NCBI GenBank assembly: GCA_037974665.1
Contig: CM075767.1
Coordinates: forward strand, 684,501 to 748,500
From: Ehretia macrophylla
Taxonomy: Eukaryota > Streptophyta > Magnoliopsida > Boraginales > Ehretiaceae
Length of the DNA: 64,000 nucleotides
Direction of reading: 5' to 3'
In this document: positions 13,212-25,038 of the stretch, in pieces
Numbering within the stretch: position 1 is the first letter of the stretch
How the letters are laid out: each line of letters begins with the position of its first letter
Program-made: the position numbers and the translations under genes
The notes under the pieces: generated by a model
Told to the model about the DNA's origin: nothing
The model's input: the letters and a program-made list of their open reading frames with translations, nothing else
The model's database searches: none

Positions 13212-14798
13212 GATTATTTTAGTTGTTGTAAAAGAATGTATTGTATAACCTACCTTAATATAAATACTTATGTATGATGGTTTAGTAGTCTTTCTTTTGA
13301 TCATGTTTAGATTACTAAGTTGGTCTATAATCTATTTTGAAATGTATGTATAGCCTATGTACTAAGTTGGAAGGAGGCGTATAACTATGAATGGGTTGTT
13401 GAAGGAATGATAATTGTGTAATATGGTTATGTTGTATGTTGTTAACTTAATTGAGGAGTTGATTGTTGAATGGTTTGTGGAGTTAGTTGTATGATATTGA
13501 TAAGAGGTTGGTTTAGAGCCTCGGTGTCTTAATTATTGTTGTTATATTGCCGAAATTCCGTTGCGTCCTGACTGATTGTAGGTGGGGTCGAGTTGGGGCG
13601 TGACAACACCAAATCAGATTAATTGGACTTTGGGAAAGTATGGAAATTGACCTTCTAATTTAGGCTAATGCAGATGTGTTGGAGTTACTTAATGTATCTA
13701 GTGGTTGCTATTGGTAGATGATATTGTTTAAGTGGTTAACTGGCAAATCCTTGTTATTATGTGCTAATACTAAAGGAGCTTACATGCTAGCTATTGTGTG
13801 TGTTACAGGTCCATATGAGTGCAAGATTAATGCTTGGCACGTTAACATGATGCGAAATATAGAATGTACCCGAATGTACCATATGAATCACTAAACTTAC
13901 TTGGTTATGTAAATACATATGTATATGAATTGTAAATGCGCAGTTAGGTTGTAACCATAACGAATGAGGTAATGACGAGAACTCCGGGCAGCATTGGGTT
14001 TGCTGGTATACCTCGGCTACTACCGTATTGACTCATTCTTTTGCCGAGCGCCATTGAATACCCCAAACAATCTAATCTCTAGGAACCAATGATACCTTGG
14101 GGGAATATATGATTAATGGTTACTAATGAATGTACTCGTTATGATATTCTATGCATTGCACGATTGTTAAAACGTTTGTGAAATGATAAAAACTTTGTGA
14201 AAACCTTTCCTTATTTTTCTCATCACTGAGCTATATGCGAGGATCTAGCTCACCTATCTTTCTAACAATTTCAGGTGACGATTAGCCTAAGCAAGCTCCC
14301 ATGTGGTTGCAATCTATATTGATGTGTTGTGATGGATTTTTTTCCTAGTTGGTCTACGTGCTTGCTTGTGGTGTTTTAGCTTATTGTTGTAACAAGATAT
14401 TTTTGGTAAATTGATCAAGTATTATGTTGTAATATTATTTTGGTAGATTAGATGCCTAGTTAAGACTAAACACTATTATCTCGAGACCTAGGTTTGGGAA
14501 TGTTGAACAGGTGGATTCAGGTCTTGTGAATTTGTAACAAATGTTATAATTCTGTAAGGCTGATGTTTTTGGAAAAATATTGGAGGTCTCTCGGTAACTT
14601 CTTGTGGTATTTTAATGGACATACATGTTATTAAATTATTATTCACAGGTTTTAAAGCTATTAAGTTGTTAACCTCAAGAATAAGAGTTACGAACATCAT
14701 GTTTCGGCCTTAGCCTAGCGACAGGTCGGGGTCGGGGCATGACAATAATGCCCTATATAGGTTATCTAACTATATAGCATTAGGGAATATCACTAATA

Positions 14799-15553
14799 GC
14801 TGTTGACTCATATAAGATCTCACCCATAGTGAATCAAAACACGTGTCCTTGAGTTCATTGGTCATCCACATATGCTCAAGAACTAGAGCATTGGTCTCTT
14901 AGTAGCTTGAGATGTTTTTGATCTCACCCGAGCGATAGTATTTTTACAAAGATCACATCTACCATGGTCCAGTTCAATGCACTCTCATGCAGTAATGAAA
15001 AAAGTCCGGAAAGCCCTTCCAATGACCAAGGTAGGTCATCCTCCAAATAGGAGACTCTCGTCTTATAACCTTCCATAGTGAAGTGTCCAGTCTCACTATT
15101 CGGTTATGAACCTATAGTTTAGATTCAAGCCTCATGGCATATACCTTCCATGCGTATCACCACGCATCTATGTCATTCACTCAAAATCAAGGAGCCTTAG
15201 GATACACATATAGAAAGGATATAATGAGAGTATAGAGATGCTCATGTAAGATGCACTGATTATTAATTGTTATAATACCCCTTCACTGAGATGTCTTAGT
15301 GCTAGTCGTCCTTAGGGCATACAACCAACACTAATCATCAACAAAAACATGATTTTAGGCATGAATCTCATAACTTTTCTTTTATAATTTATAAAAAAAT
15401 TATGCATAAATGAATCTCGGAACCCCTAGTTATTGACTTCGCCACTGTAGTCCCCATCCTACTTTGAAACTTTCCCCTATGATTGGAGAAGAGGCTGTTG
15501 GAATGGGTTACACAATTGAATCAATAGAAATAGTAAACCACGAATAGATGCTA
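14799..15553. other. Unclassified sequence right of copia LTR D
   Basis: About 750 bp without a convincing ORF or termini. The part to about 15410 reads like repeat-derived leader or LTR DNA ('aagatctcaccc', 'cccttcactgagatgtc') but matches nothing else in the window. From about 15415 to 15553 the composition changes and appears continuous with 18559-19144 across the solo LTR at 15554. No PPT-like 'tcccacttgc' follows D, in agreement with this being outside D. Confidence 0.4.
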
Positions 15554-18500
15554 TGTGACGCCCGAGATTTTGCCGTACATTCATTCACTGTTGTATCCAT
15601 TAATTGCGCATTTCTTCTGTGCTTTGCTTGTTGTCTTCTTTAATTACTATTCATCACGCTTTTCAACCACTTAATTACTTCGAATTAGCATTTTTCTTAA
15701 ATCATATTAATTGTTTTAGGAATGAGAAAAATATGTTTTTGACCTAAGAGGGATAGGAGCACTCGTTTAGAAAATTTTTTGTCAATCTAATGAATAGTGT
15801 TACGTGACTTAATTAAGTGTTTTAGGTAGTTAACTTAGTTTATGCGCATTTGACTCATTTTTAAGTTAACTAGGCTCATTTTAATAGACCATACACTCAC
15901 CCAAATAGGCCCACCCTAATATATATGCAAACCAAACACAAACAAGTCATAACTTAGCAACAACAAAAAAAAAAAGTGGAAGATGTAGGAATTACTGTAG
16001 CAAATCCGAGAATCAACATAGGAGGAGAATGAGAGGATTTTGCTCATCATATCTTCAAGCCAAGCTAAGCCAAGCAAGGGGCAAGTAGTTTAGGGTGTTT
16101 GCTAGCCTCCCGAGAGTTCCTACACGCTTTGGTAAGGGTTTTCATGCTTGTTTGCGCATTTTAAAATTGTTGCTCATTTTTTTGATTTGTTAGAAATGCT
16201 ATCAAATGCTATTGCAAAGCTTATCTATGCTATTATACATTGTATATAAGTGCTAGAGAACACATTTAAGCCTTTGGTTCGCATTTTAAACGGTTAGAAT
16301 TGTTACTTTGATCTTTGAAGTGAATAGTGACAGGATTTCTAGGGTTTTGTGTAATTGTGCGTATTAGCTTGATTCAATGCTTCTAATAGATGCCTTAGGT
16401 GCTAGTGAAGGTAGTCCAATAGCCCCGTGCACTTGAATTGCTCCAAATTTGTATAAAACGTGAAATAGCCGACTTTATAAAAGGGGTTTCGGGGTTAATG
16501 CTAATCCGGGTGGATTCGGGCTTCACTTCTAGTATTCTTAGGCTACCTAGGTGCTATAGAAGCTTGGCTAACTCTTGTTTGAAGCCCGGTTAAGGTAGGT
16601 GTAGTTCAAAGCTATAAGAGGAAAATTGGGGCTTTTGGGGTAATTGCGGGTAATTGAACGTATTTGCGGGTTGTAAGGGTACCTTAAGGGTTAATTAGAA
16701 GATTGGTATAGCTTCCCCTTGAATTTGAATCATTGATATGAGTTTGGAAGGAAAACGGATGAAAAACAAAGGGGTTTAAGGGTAAATTCGTTTGTCACTC
16801 GCATCTAAGACCTTGGCATGTTTCCATATGTGTTTAAATGTGGTTTCAAGATGTTTTGGAGCTTTTGGTATAGTTTTATGTGAATCTTGAATATGTTCAT
16901 TTGTAATTTGCATAATTGCTTTCCGAATTGAAGATTCTAAGTGAATTCTTGTTTATAGTAATTGTATTGTTATAGTTCTAATTGCTTTTCTTGAGTTTTA
17001 TATTGAGTTAATTATAATGAGAATAAGTATGGATTAATGACTTTATAAATTGATAGTATTATGGAATTAAATATGGTTATCTATGCTTAAAATGTTCTTT
17101 TAAATGATTGTGGAACATGCTTATATCATGATTTTATTGCTTGTTAGTTATATTGTTTGTATATTATATTACTTGAATGATTACTTGGTTGTATGTTAAT
17201 TAAGTAAACTATGAGTTAGCTAACCTAGTTGGACAATTAATGAATGTTGTAGTTAAAGAGTAGTTGAAACAATGTTTAACTTTATGTTCAAGGTGATTAA
17301 GGGTGATTTGAAGCCAATCTTGCATTTTGGAGCTTGGTTGAGGTAAGGGAGACTTCATCCTTATGTGCATAATAGTTTATTTACTTGTACTTAGATTATG
17401 TGCACTTATTGTCTATATATTGTGTGTGAGGGAAACCTACTTTGTTGTCCCTCAATCATATATTTATTGATGTATTCTAATGTTATCATTTTGAGTGGAT
17501 TGTATCGTGGTTGCGCAAGCATTTGGGCATGGTAGTGTCATGGAAACCGGGAGGCATCGGGCTTGCCGGTATACCTCGGCTACCATGGTTACTCAGTCCC
17601 TCTCTCGCTTGGGATGCCGCCCAGGGAGAGTTGGGTCGTAGGATTTCGAGGTACATCCGGAGTACACCCATTTTGGAGTTATAAGGGGATGTCGACTTAT
17701 CAATAACAGTGTCATTATTACATCGGGATTTCAGTTCGTGGCGTCGCTGGTGTGCCTCTGCCCTTCGGGGTATTCGCTTAGCCAGGACGTTACAGAAGTC
17801 AAAGTGTATCGTATCCTTTTTAATGTGTGGTAACTTGTTGTTTCAATTGTTCTTTGGTTATAAAATGCTTTATTTGTACTAACTGCTGCATTGCACGTCC
17901 CTGGTAGACCTTATCCCTCACTAGGCAATTGTGATTGCTCATACCTCGCTAAACATGTTTCGGGTGGTGCAGTTGGAGGAGTTGACCTGATTGTTGTGTG
18001 CTATTACTTGAGATTTGAGTGATTGCCTGCTAAACTGTGGAAGACCTTACCTGTTCTACTTTATGTTCTATTTGGGAGCCTAAGGGCTTATGTATATATA
18101 TATTTGAGTAGTTGCAAGTTTGAAAGCTAAGTGGATGTAGTAAGTGTTATGGAATTGTGGCATGTAATAACTTTTGCTTCTGCTTCTAGCTACGTTGCAT
18201 GCTTGGGTGTGAATGAACAGGTGTATGGTTGGCTTTAATTTCTAAGAATGTTCAATGCTATCATGGAGTGACATGATAAGCGGTTTTGTAAAGAAGTTAA
18301 GTTATGAATGCATGCTTGTGTGTATCTAAACTGTTTGTATGTCTTAAGGCTCAGATGGCCTTAAAGCTAAGATCTTTAGTTATAAATGAATGTCTTGTTA
18401 TGTTGTGGCTTTATTGAGTGTTTACAGGTTTTCAGAATGTCCACGGTACAGGGGAGACTCTGTCCGTTTTTCCTAAATTTTGTGACCGGGTTTGGTACTG

Positions 18501-18558
18501 GGTTGAGAATAGCATGGTTATTAGAGCCTCCGGTCTCGTGAGGGATCGGGGCGTTACA
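15554..18558 (+). mobile_element. Solo LTR S4, Tekay (F3) family
   Basis: Starts TGTGACGCCCGAGATTTTGCC, ends GAGGGATCGGGGCGTTACA, with exact tgcta duplications (15549-15553 and 18559-18563). At 3005 bp it is longer than the other F3 LTRs (about 2.4-2.5 kb). U3 carries TAATGAATAGTGTTACGTGAC (15790). The donor-like TTTG|GTAAGGG is at 16132. At the acceptor position the sequence is TTTCGG (17960-17963) rather than TTTCAG, so splicing there would be lost. Short frame after it: VVQLEELT then stop. Confidence 0.92.
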
Positions 18559-19144
18559 TGCTAGGTAGAAATGAAGCCAGCCAATGTCCCTTATAAGAAG
18601 ATCACTAGTAGAAGAATATAATCATACCCATGCCTAGAGAATAGGTGAATAGGGGCTGAACATGAATAGGGTTTGGACAAATAGGGTTCGCACAATTCCA
18701 TTTTTAATAGAATAGTGATCTTTCTTATATGGATTTACATTTTGATTCTTTCTTGTCAAAATCTCTTGGGGATAAAGAAAAAGTATATGCCCTAAACTTA
18801 CGATTCGGGTGTATATGCCCCAGACTTGCAATTCAGGTCTTTCCCTGGCTAGGATGCTTCCTCCTTTAAGGAATGTGCCTAGCCTTGCTAAAGAACATAC
18901 TACCACCCACCGACAATGTCAAGTAGGAAAATCATCAGGTGATGAAAGAAAGGTTTTCGGTCGTTCATCTGCCTTTTTTTCGTCAACTCTAACTTCTCTG
19001 CCCCAGTTTCTAAAGTATTCAAATCCGAAGGTTCTTTCTTTTTTTGTATTTGATTCTGATCCAATTTTTGCCTCAACTTCAAATTTTTCATCACCAAATT
19101 TTGAGACTGGATTTACAACCACCCTATACTAGCTGAGATCCTTT
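18559..19144. other. Unclassified low-repeat segment, possibly organelle-derived
   Basis: About 580 bp that, joined to 15415-15553, forms one interrupted stretch with no LTR or TE hallmarks. Overlapping open frames exist on both strands (90 aa minus at 18634-18906, 107 aa plus at 18809-19132), but none has a recognisable domain. The texture (long C/T-rich runs, fewer TA runs, overlapping frames) reminds me of plant mitochondrial DNA. That is an impression, not a match. Confidence 0.3.
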
Positions 19145-19630
19145 TGAAAGAAACGATGATACAACTTATCATAGACCAAGATCTAAGAAGATTAGCATGA
19201 ATACTAGCCATGGTCGAACCCTATGTAGGCACATTTCAAAAAAATTACAAGCTCAATAGCAAGATTCAACATGTAATCTTCTATCTATGTCCATAAAACT
19301 ATATATATAAGCAACAAGTGTATGTACTTAAATCAAAGAGAAGAAGTACAAAGGTATAACTCTTGAAGCCTTCAAAAGTATATGCAAACTAGGTGTTGTA
19401 CTCCTTGGATCCTTCTAACTTGAAGGCACTAGTGAGTCTACCAAACATCCAAAGCTCACCCAATGCTTGAAGATCAAAGGTGCTAGTTTTACTTCAAACA
19501 ACCAAGCTTAAATGCATGTGACTAAGCAAAAGAGAAATGCTTCTATTTTTTTCCACAATGGCCGAAACCACCATGCTAGGAAGACAAAGTTTTCTTCTTT
19601 CTTTGCTAGTGTGTCGGGTGTGTGTGTTAG

Positions 19631-19895
19631 GACAAGCTCAATGGGGGCTCTAAAATGTAAAACTTTCTATTTTTTGGTATTTTTAGAGCCGCATACCCTA
19701 AAACGCAGCACTATTCATGAAAAATAGTGCTGAACAAAATGGAGCCTAATGCTCTATTTTGGCATCTTTTAAGCCAAAAGTGGTGGACCTCACGTACGTT
19801 TTTCATGAATAGTGCTGCTTTTTAAGGTATGGGACTCTAAAAATATCCAAAAATAGAAAGTTTTACATTTTGGACCCCCCATTGAGGATATAGTC
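19631..19895. mobile_element. MITE, PIF/Harbinger (Tourist)-like, in the copia C 3' LTR
   Basis: A 265-bp insertion absent from the other C LTR (compare 62060-62090, 'gtgtgttagttaggag'). Ends are GACAAGCTCAATGGGGGCTC and CCCCATTGAGGATATAGTC, inverted repeats that continue imperfectly for about 90 bp each side, so most of the element is a palindrome. The duplicated target is TTAG, or TTA if one more base belongs to the element (19627-19630 and 19896-19899). TTA/TAA targets and short non-coding palindromes fit PIF/Harbinger MITEs. It has an inner smaller hairpin around CAGCACTATTCATG. No transposase. Confidence 0.85.
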
Positions 19896-20495
19896 TTAGT
19901 TAGGAGAGAGAAGATTATCTTGATATATATATATTATATAATCAATATTATATATTTCTATATCAAATCCACCCAATCAAATGAAGATAAGTTGAGTGCT
20001 TGATTGGATAATCACCTTGCATGTCGTTAGATTGCAATCATTTGAATCCAATGGCAAAACAACCATCTTTTCTTTCTTCCTCTTGCTGGCTGAAACTAGG
20101 TGTGTAGGAGAGAGAAATTTTGTCTTGCATTATAATATATATATATATATACTCTCTATTAATATATTAGTATAATACATAAAATTAGTCAATCAAAATA
20201 GCTTCCTTAGTTGCTAGAAGAAAGAGAAGCCATGCATGACCTTTTACAATCCAAAAGCTACTTTTCATCTTTTCTTTTCTCTCTCTTGACACTTGGCAAA
20301 AAACAACTATCATCAAAAGCTAATGGCTAAGATTCTTTTGTCTTTATTCAAGACTAAATCTAAACCATCCAATTCAAAATTAAAAGACTAAGATTGATGA
20401 CATGGACAATCCTACACATTCCACTTGCCACATGTCAATTCCCAATCACAAATTACATCATCAATACACATATATATATATATATAAGTAAACAC

Positions 20496-20498
<3 letters not shown>

Positions 20499-20536
<38 letters not shown>
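20499..20536. repeat. (TA)19 microsatellite
   Basis: Uninterrupted TA run inside the copia C 3' LTR. The right LTR has a shorter run at the same place (near 62720-62739), so length differs between the two LTRs. Confidence 0.95.
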
Positions 20537-20539
<3 letters not shown>

Positions 20540-21802
20540 ATTATTTGCCCATTCTAATGTCTATTAGAATAAATATATATTGACACAACTTTTCAATAGT
20601 TGCAGTTTGGCCCCAAAAGTTTTGGTAATTACAATTTGACCCCAAAACTTTTCAAAATTACACATTTAGCCCAATTACCAATGTAAATGACTCTTAACAC
20701 CTTAAAGCCACCAACCACATTATACAAGCTTTCGGTGAACTTATTCATGATACTTATAAATGGTGTGACTTTCTAGATTCATAATCGCATATCAATGAGG
20801 GATCGATAAACCTCCTTATCTATTTCGAAAATATCTCTACCATTTCCCGAAGTACCCTCATGCTCATGGGAGACGCAATAGCAACAAACGTGCCATGAGA
20901 ATGTACCCGATAATGAAGACGCAGTCTATCTATGAATTCATTTATTGTCTGGAATTATCATGCAGTCCGATCCTTCAATTAAAATGTCTTGATCGGAAAA
21001 AGAACCATGAAACGGTTAAGTCCACATCCGATATTGTGAATAAATCTAAAACGGTGAAACGAAATATGACTACTATGGAAAAACCCCTTTCCATCAATTC
21101 ATACTTGCCTTGGCCAAGGACTTCCTTATTTATTTACCGACTTTAGATATCACAAGACATCCACTTACACCGGAGGTTTAACAGATCATATCTTGACAAT
21201 TACCTGTTAGTCTATATCAAAAGACTAAAATGTGAAAGGGCGTAACTCACATTTACAAAAGGCGGGTATTGTCCAGAAGCAATGTTTAGCCCTTGATATA
21301 ACCGGCAGTCGTAATTTCTCAAGTCTGATGATTAATTTGCACAATTCTTAACTAAATAGTAAACTATTAACCTAGAATCATGTAGTTCACTATTTATCAT
21401 CACAATCAATGACCCGTACCACTAGCGATCACTCATATGTTAATTAGTCTACATCCTTATGTCGTTCTGACACTTCGCATGTCATCATTTATCATTAACA
21501 TCACTATGCTAATCAAAGTTAATTACATATGATAACCTGTACTTGATTATTCTAGTCCCGGTCAAATAATCTGAAGGGTTATGACTCAATTCTTAATATT
21601 TACCATATCGAAGTAGAACAGCAAAGCACTCTAAAACCCCTATTAGAATGTTCTCACTTCTCCGATAAACATGAGGGACACATTCATATCAAAGCGGAGA
21701 ATATAAACATCTGAAAACATCATTGTGTATAAAACACATATATTCTTGTTAAAAACCCTAATTAGGTCATCTAATCATTAGCATTATGGCATATCCCTAA
21801 CA

Positions 21803-21815
21803 ATCTCCCACTTGC
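21803..21815 (-). promoter_or_regulatory. Polypurine tract of copia C
   Basis: The minus strand reads GCAAGTGGGAGAT immediately before the LTR start TGTTAGGG. This is the usual copia primer site for plus-strand DNA synthesis. Confidence 0.85.
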
Positions 21816-23432
21816 ACTAATATTATCTACCATAGGATTAGCGCGTAGTACACTCCTATCCATATACTCATCTTCTCTAAGATGGTGATCAACCGTAATT
21901 AACATTACAGGATCAGTGGGTCATCTATATAAATAAATACATAGGATCTATTCTACTTACTCTCTTTCTGTCAAAAAATAAAATTTTCAAAAAATGAGAA
22001 AAACCTTATATATGTCTGGATTGATGAGATCGGGTTCTATAAGCTTGTGCAAGAAGCCTTTCATTGCAGTTACCAAATACAAATATCGATAACTGTCAAT
22101 AAATAGAACCACCTTTAAATTTCAAATCCAAATACCATTCATAATGTAAGATATGTTTTTCAACTCAAGTAACAAGACAAACGCTTACTTACTATTCGGA
22201 ACTATTTCTAATCATTAACAATAAATCTAATAATGCGTCCATTAACATGTGAATTCTTCCAAATGAACTTCATTAATTACCACAGACTCGTCCAGATTCC
22301 CAAAAACTGGAAATCGCTGTTTACTATAGTAAGATCATCAGTACATCTACTTAGATCCCTCTCAATGCAACCCTTTACATTACTGTGAGCCATGTACTTG
22401 CCCTTGCATAGTTAAGAAACTGCAAATAAAAAAAGGGTAAGATATGTGATCTCTTCGCTATCTTATCCTAACTAAAGTCATAAGGCAGTCTACAAGAAAA
22501 GACGGATACCTCGCCTCAGAGGCTAGGGACCATGCATTTCTTAGAACCCTTTATCTTAATATTTTAAGATTTTGATTTAGCATACAGGCTTGAAAGGTAA
22601 AAATTGTTATATCAAAGATAAACTCTAAATGGTTAGAATTGTTTTGGTAAAATAAGAGATATTCTCTAATCATCCCTTTTAACCAAATACAATCTTCAAC
22701 CGTCTGTTTATTTGAAAAATAAACTCCATTAGTGTTTTTCTTTGTTTCGCTTAAATTGTTATCATCATTGATTCCTATGTAAAAGTGCAATCATTCATCA
22801 AAACTCAATGCATTTCTTTTGATGATGATTCAAGGAATATGATAGCTGTGTTCTACATTTCCTCCCACTATCCCTTTTGGACAAACAATTTTACCAAAAG
22901 AATAGTAAATCTATTAAACTCTTTTAAATAGAAAAGAAAGGATTTTGACCCTTTATTTGTTCAAATCCTTAACTCTTGAACACCTCAAAGTCTTAAGATT
23001 CAAATGATAACTTCATTTATCAAGATTTAGTTACTAGCCATTTCAAAAATGCTATGCAATATGATTACACATGCAATTTATCATTTTGAAGACATTTTTC
23101 CCTTTTGATGTGCATTTCGAAGTTTTCATTACTATAATGAAATTTGATACAAAAATGCATATCTTTTTCTTACATAAGATAAATTCAAAATTTTCTCAGT
23201 AAGACAAGATCGAAACAAATAGTCACTATTATTCCTTTCATCATTTAAATAAAAAAAGAAACTTCAAACATAAACATTTTTCACAATCATATTTTGAAAC
23301 AGGATCGTACTCCAAGCCAACCTACAAAAATAAATCCTTTTACAAAAGAAGTTTATATTTTGACTCTAAAGATTCTACCCACAGTCAAACATCTCCTCCT
23401 GAAGATAGATCTCTTGGTAAGCATGAAGCAGC
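21816..23432. other. Copia C internal region without coding signal
   Basis: 1.6 kb of AT-rich sequence between gag and the polypurine tract, where pol would be expected. Only scattered short frames exist (for example 79 aa at 22551-22790, minus). No RT (YVDD), integrase or protease motif is visible in any frame. Confidence 0.6.
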
Positions 23433-24127
23433 TCAGCTCTGCCTGCGTCTCATCCTCCTCCTTCTTTTGTTATGACTAGGTCCAGTCATAGAAGGTGAAG
23501 AGTCAACATAAGGAATGGGCTCCATATCCAAACCATATCCCTGCCAACCAGTCAGAATGTCTAGCAGCTCAGATAATATGCACTCAATCCTATGCACATG
23601 GATGTCCAGTATCAAGGGAAAGTAAGACGACGGTAGAGAGTGCAAGATCAAGTCAATCTGAAGCTGAGGGCTCATGACGTAACCGTATAACTCCAACTAA
23701 GTCATCAGATAAATCATTCTAAGGCAATGTTGGTTAACGTCATCTCCCTGCTCTAATCTCATACTGAAAAGCTCTGGGTTAGTTCAAATCTTATGCCACA
23801 ACTGTGCTCTCCAAAGGATTCCCTCAAAGATCGAATGATCTCTACGGAATGAGACATAATCTCATAATATCGTCGTAGATCATCACTCATCGATGAAAGG
23901 ATGTATCCTCTAGAGCGTGTGTCATCCTGAACCCAAGTATCGTATGTGATCTTATCAGCTTTAGAAGCAGTTTCATCAACGGGAGCCAAAGGTTCAAAAT
24001 CTAAAACATACTCTATTCTCTCAAAACGGAGAACTACTCTTAAGCTCTTGTACCATTTTTCAAAGTTTGATCTGGTTAAGTAGTCATGGTTCAAAATGGA
24101 AACAATCTGATTTATAAAAGAAGCCAT
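23433..24127 (-). pseudogene. gag: Copia gag, frameshifted
   Basis: Capsid-type polyprotein of a Ty1/copia element. The N-terminal piece (24127-23759, 122 aa) begins MASFINQIVSILN and has the family pattern L..DNF..W: LTRSNFEKWYKSLRVVL, then YVLD. The C-terminal piece (23696-23433, 87 aa) has LILHSLPSSYFPLIL and LSELLDIL, which correspond to the LIL.SLP.S....V...N and L.ELL.ML motifs of copia gag. It ends in a basic NKRRRRMRRR stretch. The two pieces lie in different frames, so at least one indel near 23700-23760 breaks the protein. No zinc knuckle is seen. The start is the first in-frame ATG after a long leader. Neighbours are the leader repeats upstream and non-coding DNA downstream. Confidence 0.75.
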
Positions 24128-24326
24128 AACAAATAAACTGCAGAAAATAAAAGTAACAGATAGTAAGATTGTAGGCTAACAAGAATATAAATATAGCTAT
24201 AAATTTATGCAAATCAAATAGCTACCCCCACTATTTCCTTTGAATCTCATACTCCCTAAAAAAGAAAAGGGTGAATCTAAAAAGACTTTAAGTGGGATGA
24301 CCAATTTCCTATGATATAACATATTT

Positions 24327-24460
24327 CTCAAACCTTTATGGCTATGTTGAAATATAAATACCAAAGGTTAACAACTCCTTTGTTGTCTATTTCTTCAAAT
24401 AGGATATACTCAAATTTAGTCCCTAAATCACTTTGGTCTCAAACCTTTGTGGCTATGTTG
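24327..24460. repeat. Leader repeat motif of copia C, two of four copies
   Basis: 'ctcaaacctttgtggctatg' followed by ttg occurs at 24327-24349 (one mismatch) and 24438-24460, and again at 59771-59793 and 59873-59895. The middle pair is separated only by the insertion of Tekay element B. With B removed, the four copies lie roughly 85-110 bp apart just upstream of gag. Confidence 0.85.
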
Positions 24461-24491
24461 ATTAAGTGATCTAGTTAGATTATACCTGCCA

Positions 24492-25038
24492 TGTCACGCC
24501 CCGACCCAACCCCACGCTAAAGGTTAAGTCTGGACCCGATAAACGGACAGAGTCTCCTCTGTACCGTGGACATTCTGATAAACTGTAATCGCTCAATATA
24601 GCCACAATATACTAAGACAAGCTTTTATAACTAAAGTTTAAAAGTTCAAGGCCATCCGAGCCTTGAAGCATACAACAGCTCAAAATCACACAAGCATGCA
24701 ACCAACTTAACTTCTTCATAAATCCGTTTATCATGCCATTCTAAAATAACATTGGAACATTCCTAGGAGTTAAAATCAAGCATCTTTCGACTTGTAACTA
24801 CAAGAATATACATAGCCCTTAGGCCACAAAATAGATCATAATATAGCAATACAAGTACGCCATGTAGTAACAAGAAATCACATCCACCTCAGACAACAAA
24901 CACACAGCAACTAGGGCAAAGGCTCTGCCTATACCTCTTCCTCTTCCACTATCACCTCAACTAGCTGGGGATCACCCTCAGCACTTCTTGAAACATATAT
25001 CGAGGTATGAGCAACCACTGTTGCCCAGTGAGGGATAA
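24492..25038 (-). mobile_element. Tekay B 3' LTR, terminal part
   Basis: Sense 3' end of B's 3' LTR, cut from its remainder (45245-47105) by element A at the gataa site. It includes the sequence after the acceptor-like site (TTTCAAG, last intron base 24987) and the acidic frame SAEGDPQLVEVIVEEEEV, which here meets a TAG where the other B LTR reads CAG. Confidence 0.9.

Larger units (their letters stand above)
8340..13605 (+). mobile_element. Solo LTR S3b, F1 (LARD) family, carrying an F4 solo LTR
   Basis: Starts TGTGAAATCCCACTTTT, ends TTGGGGCGTGACA, with exact acacc duplications (8335-8339 and 13606-13610). The net length is about 2.41 kb after removing 10033-12882, matching the 2437-bp LARD LTRs. 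The donor-like CTAAG|GTGAGAG is at 9090 and the acceptor-like GCATGCTTACAG ends at 13119. The micro-ORF at 13110 is intact. It landed inside S3, giving three insertion levels here. Confidence 0.92.
7030..14744 (+). mobile_element. Solo LTR S3 (family F2), carrying nested solo LTRs
   Basis: Starts TGTGAGACCCCGTACC, ends GTCGGGGCATGACA, flanked by exact ataat duplications (7025-7029 and 14745-14749). The net length is about 2.44 kb after removing the solo LTR 8340-13605. The donor-like site TTATG|GTGAGGG is at 7578. The acceptor-like TCTAACAATTTCAG|GTGACG, with a branch-point-like CTAAC, ends at 14274, giving a net putative intron of about 1.43 kb. The TCACTGAGC...AGCTCAC module precedes the acceptor, as in the F1, F3 and F4 LTRs. 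It has a private GTCGAC-rich repeat at 8045-8264. The 14488-14744 end shows no coding signal. Confidence 0.88.
308..14798 (-). mobile_element. Copia D LTR, split by three solo-LTR insertions
   Basis: The host pieces are 308-1693, 4683-5180, 6981-7029 and 14750-14798. They align in order with the LTR of copia element C (19145-21802). Shared landmarks are the 'gccccaaaacttttaataat' style stretch near 1120, the 'cctatcttgacaattacct' stretch near 1671, the 'taactcacatttacgaatgcgggt' region near 4725, and the end 'gcattagggaatatcacta' at 14778-14796. The net length is about 2.0 kb after removing insertions, so it is shorter and more diverged than C. It is a 5' LTR on the minus strand, since a primer-binding site follows at 305-295. 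Three solo LTRs have landed in this one LTR, two of which are themselves nested or rearranged. Confidence 0.7.
19145..21802 (-). mobile_element. Copia C 3' LTR
   Basis: Plus strand from TGAAAGAAACGATGATAC to GGCATATCCCTAACA, i.e. TGTTAGGGATATGCC at the sense 5' end. It is 2658 bp, or about 2.4 kb without the MITE at 19631-19895. It aligns throughout with 61554-64000. Differences include the MITE, (TA)n length and a roughly 50-bp extra piece in the right copy near 62635-62690. Confidence 0.9.

Noticed and set aside
16600..16700. Telomere-like aaccct/agggtt words here and elsewhere
   Set aside because: Only single words such as 'accctaga' or 'agggttttag', never an array.
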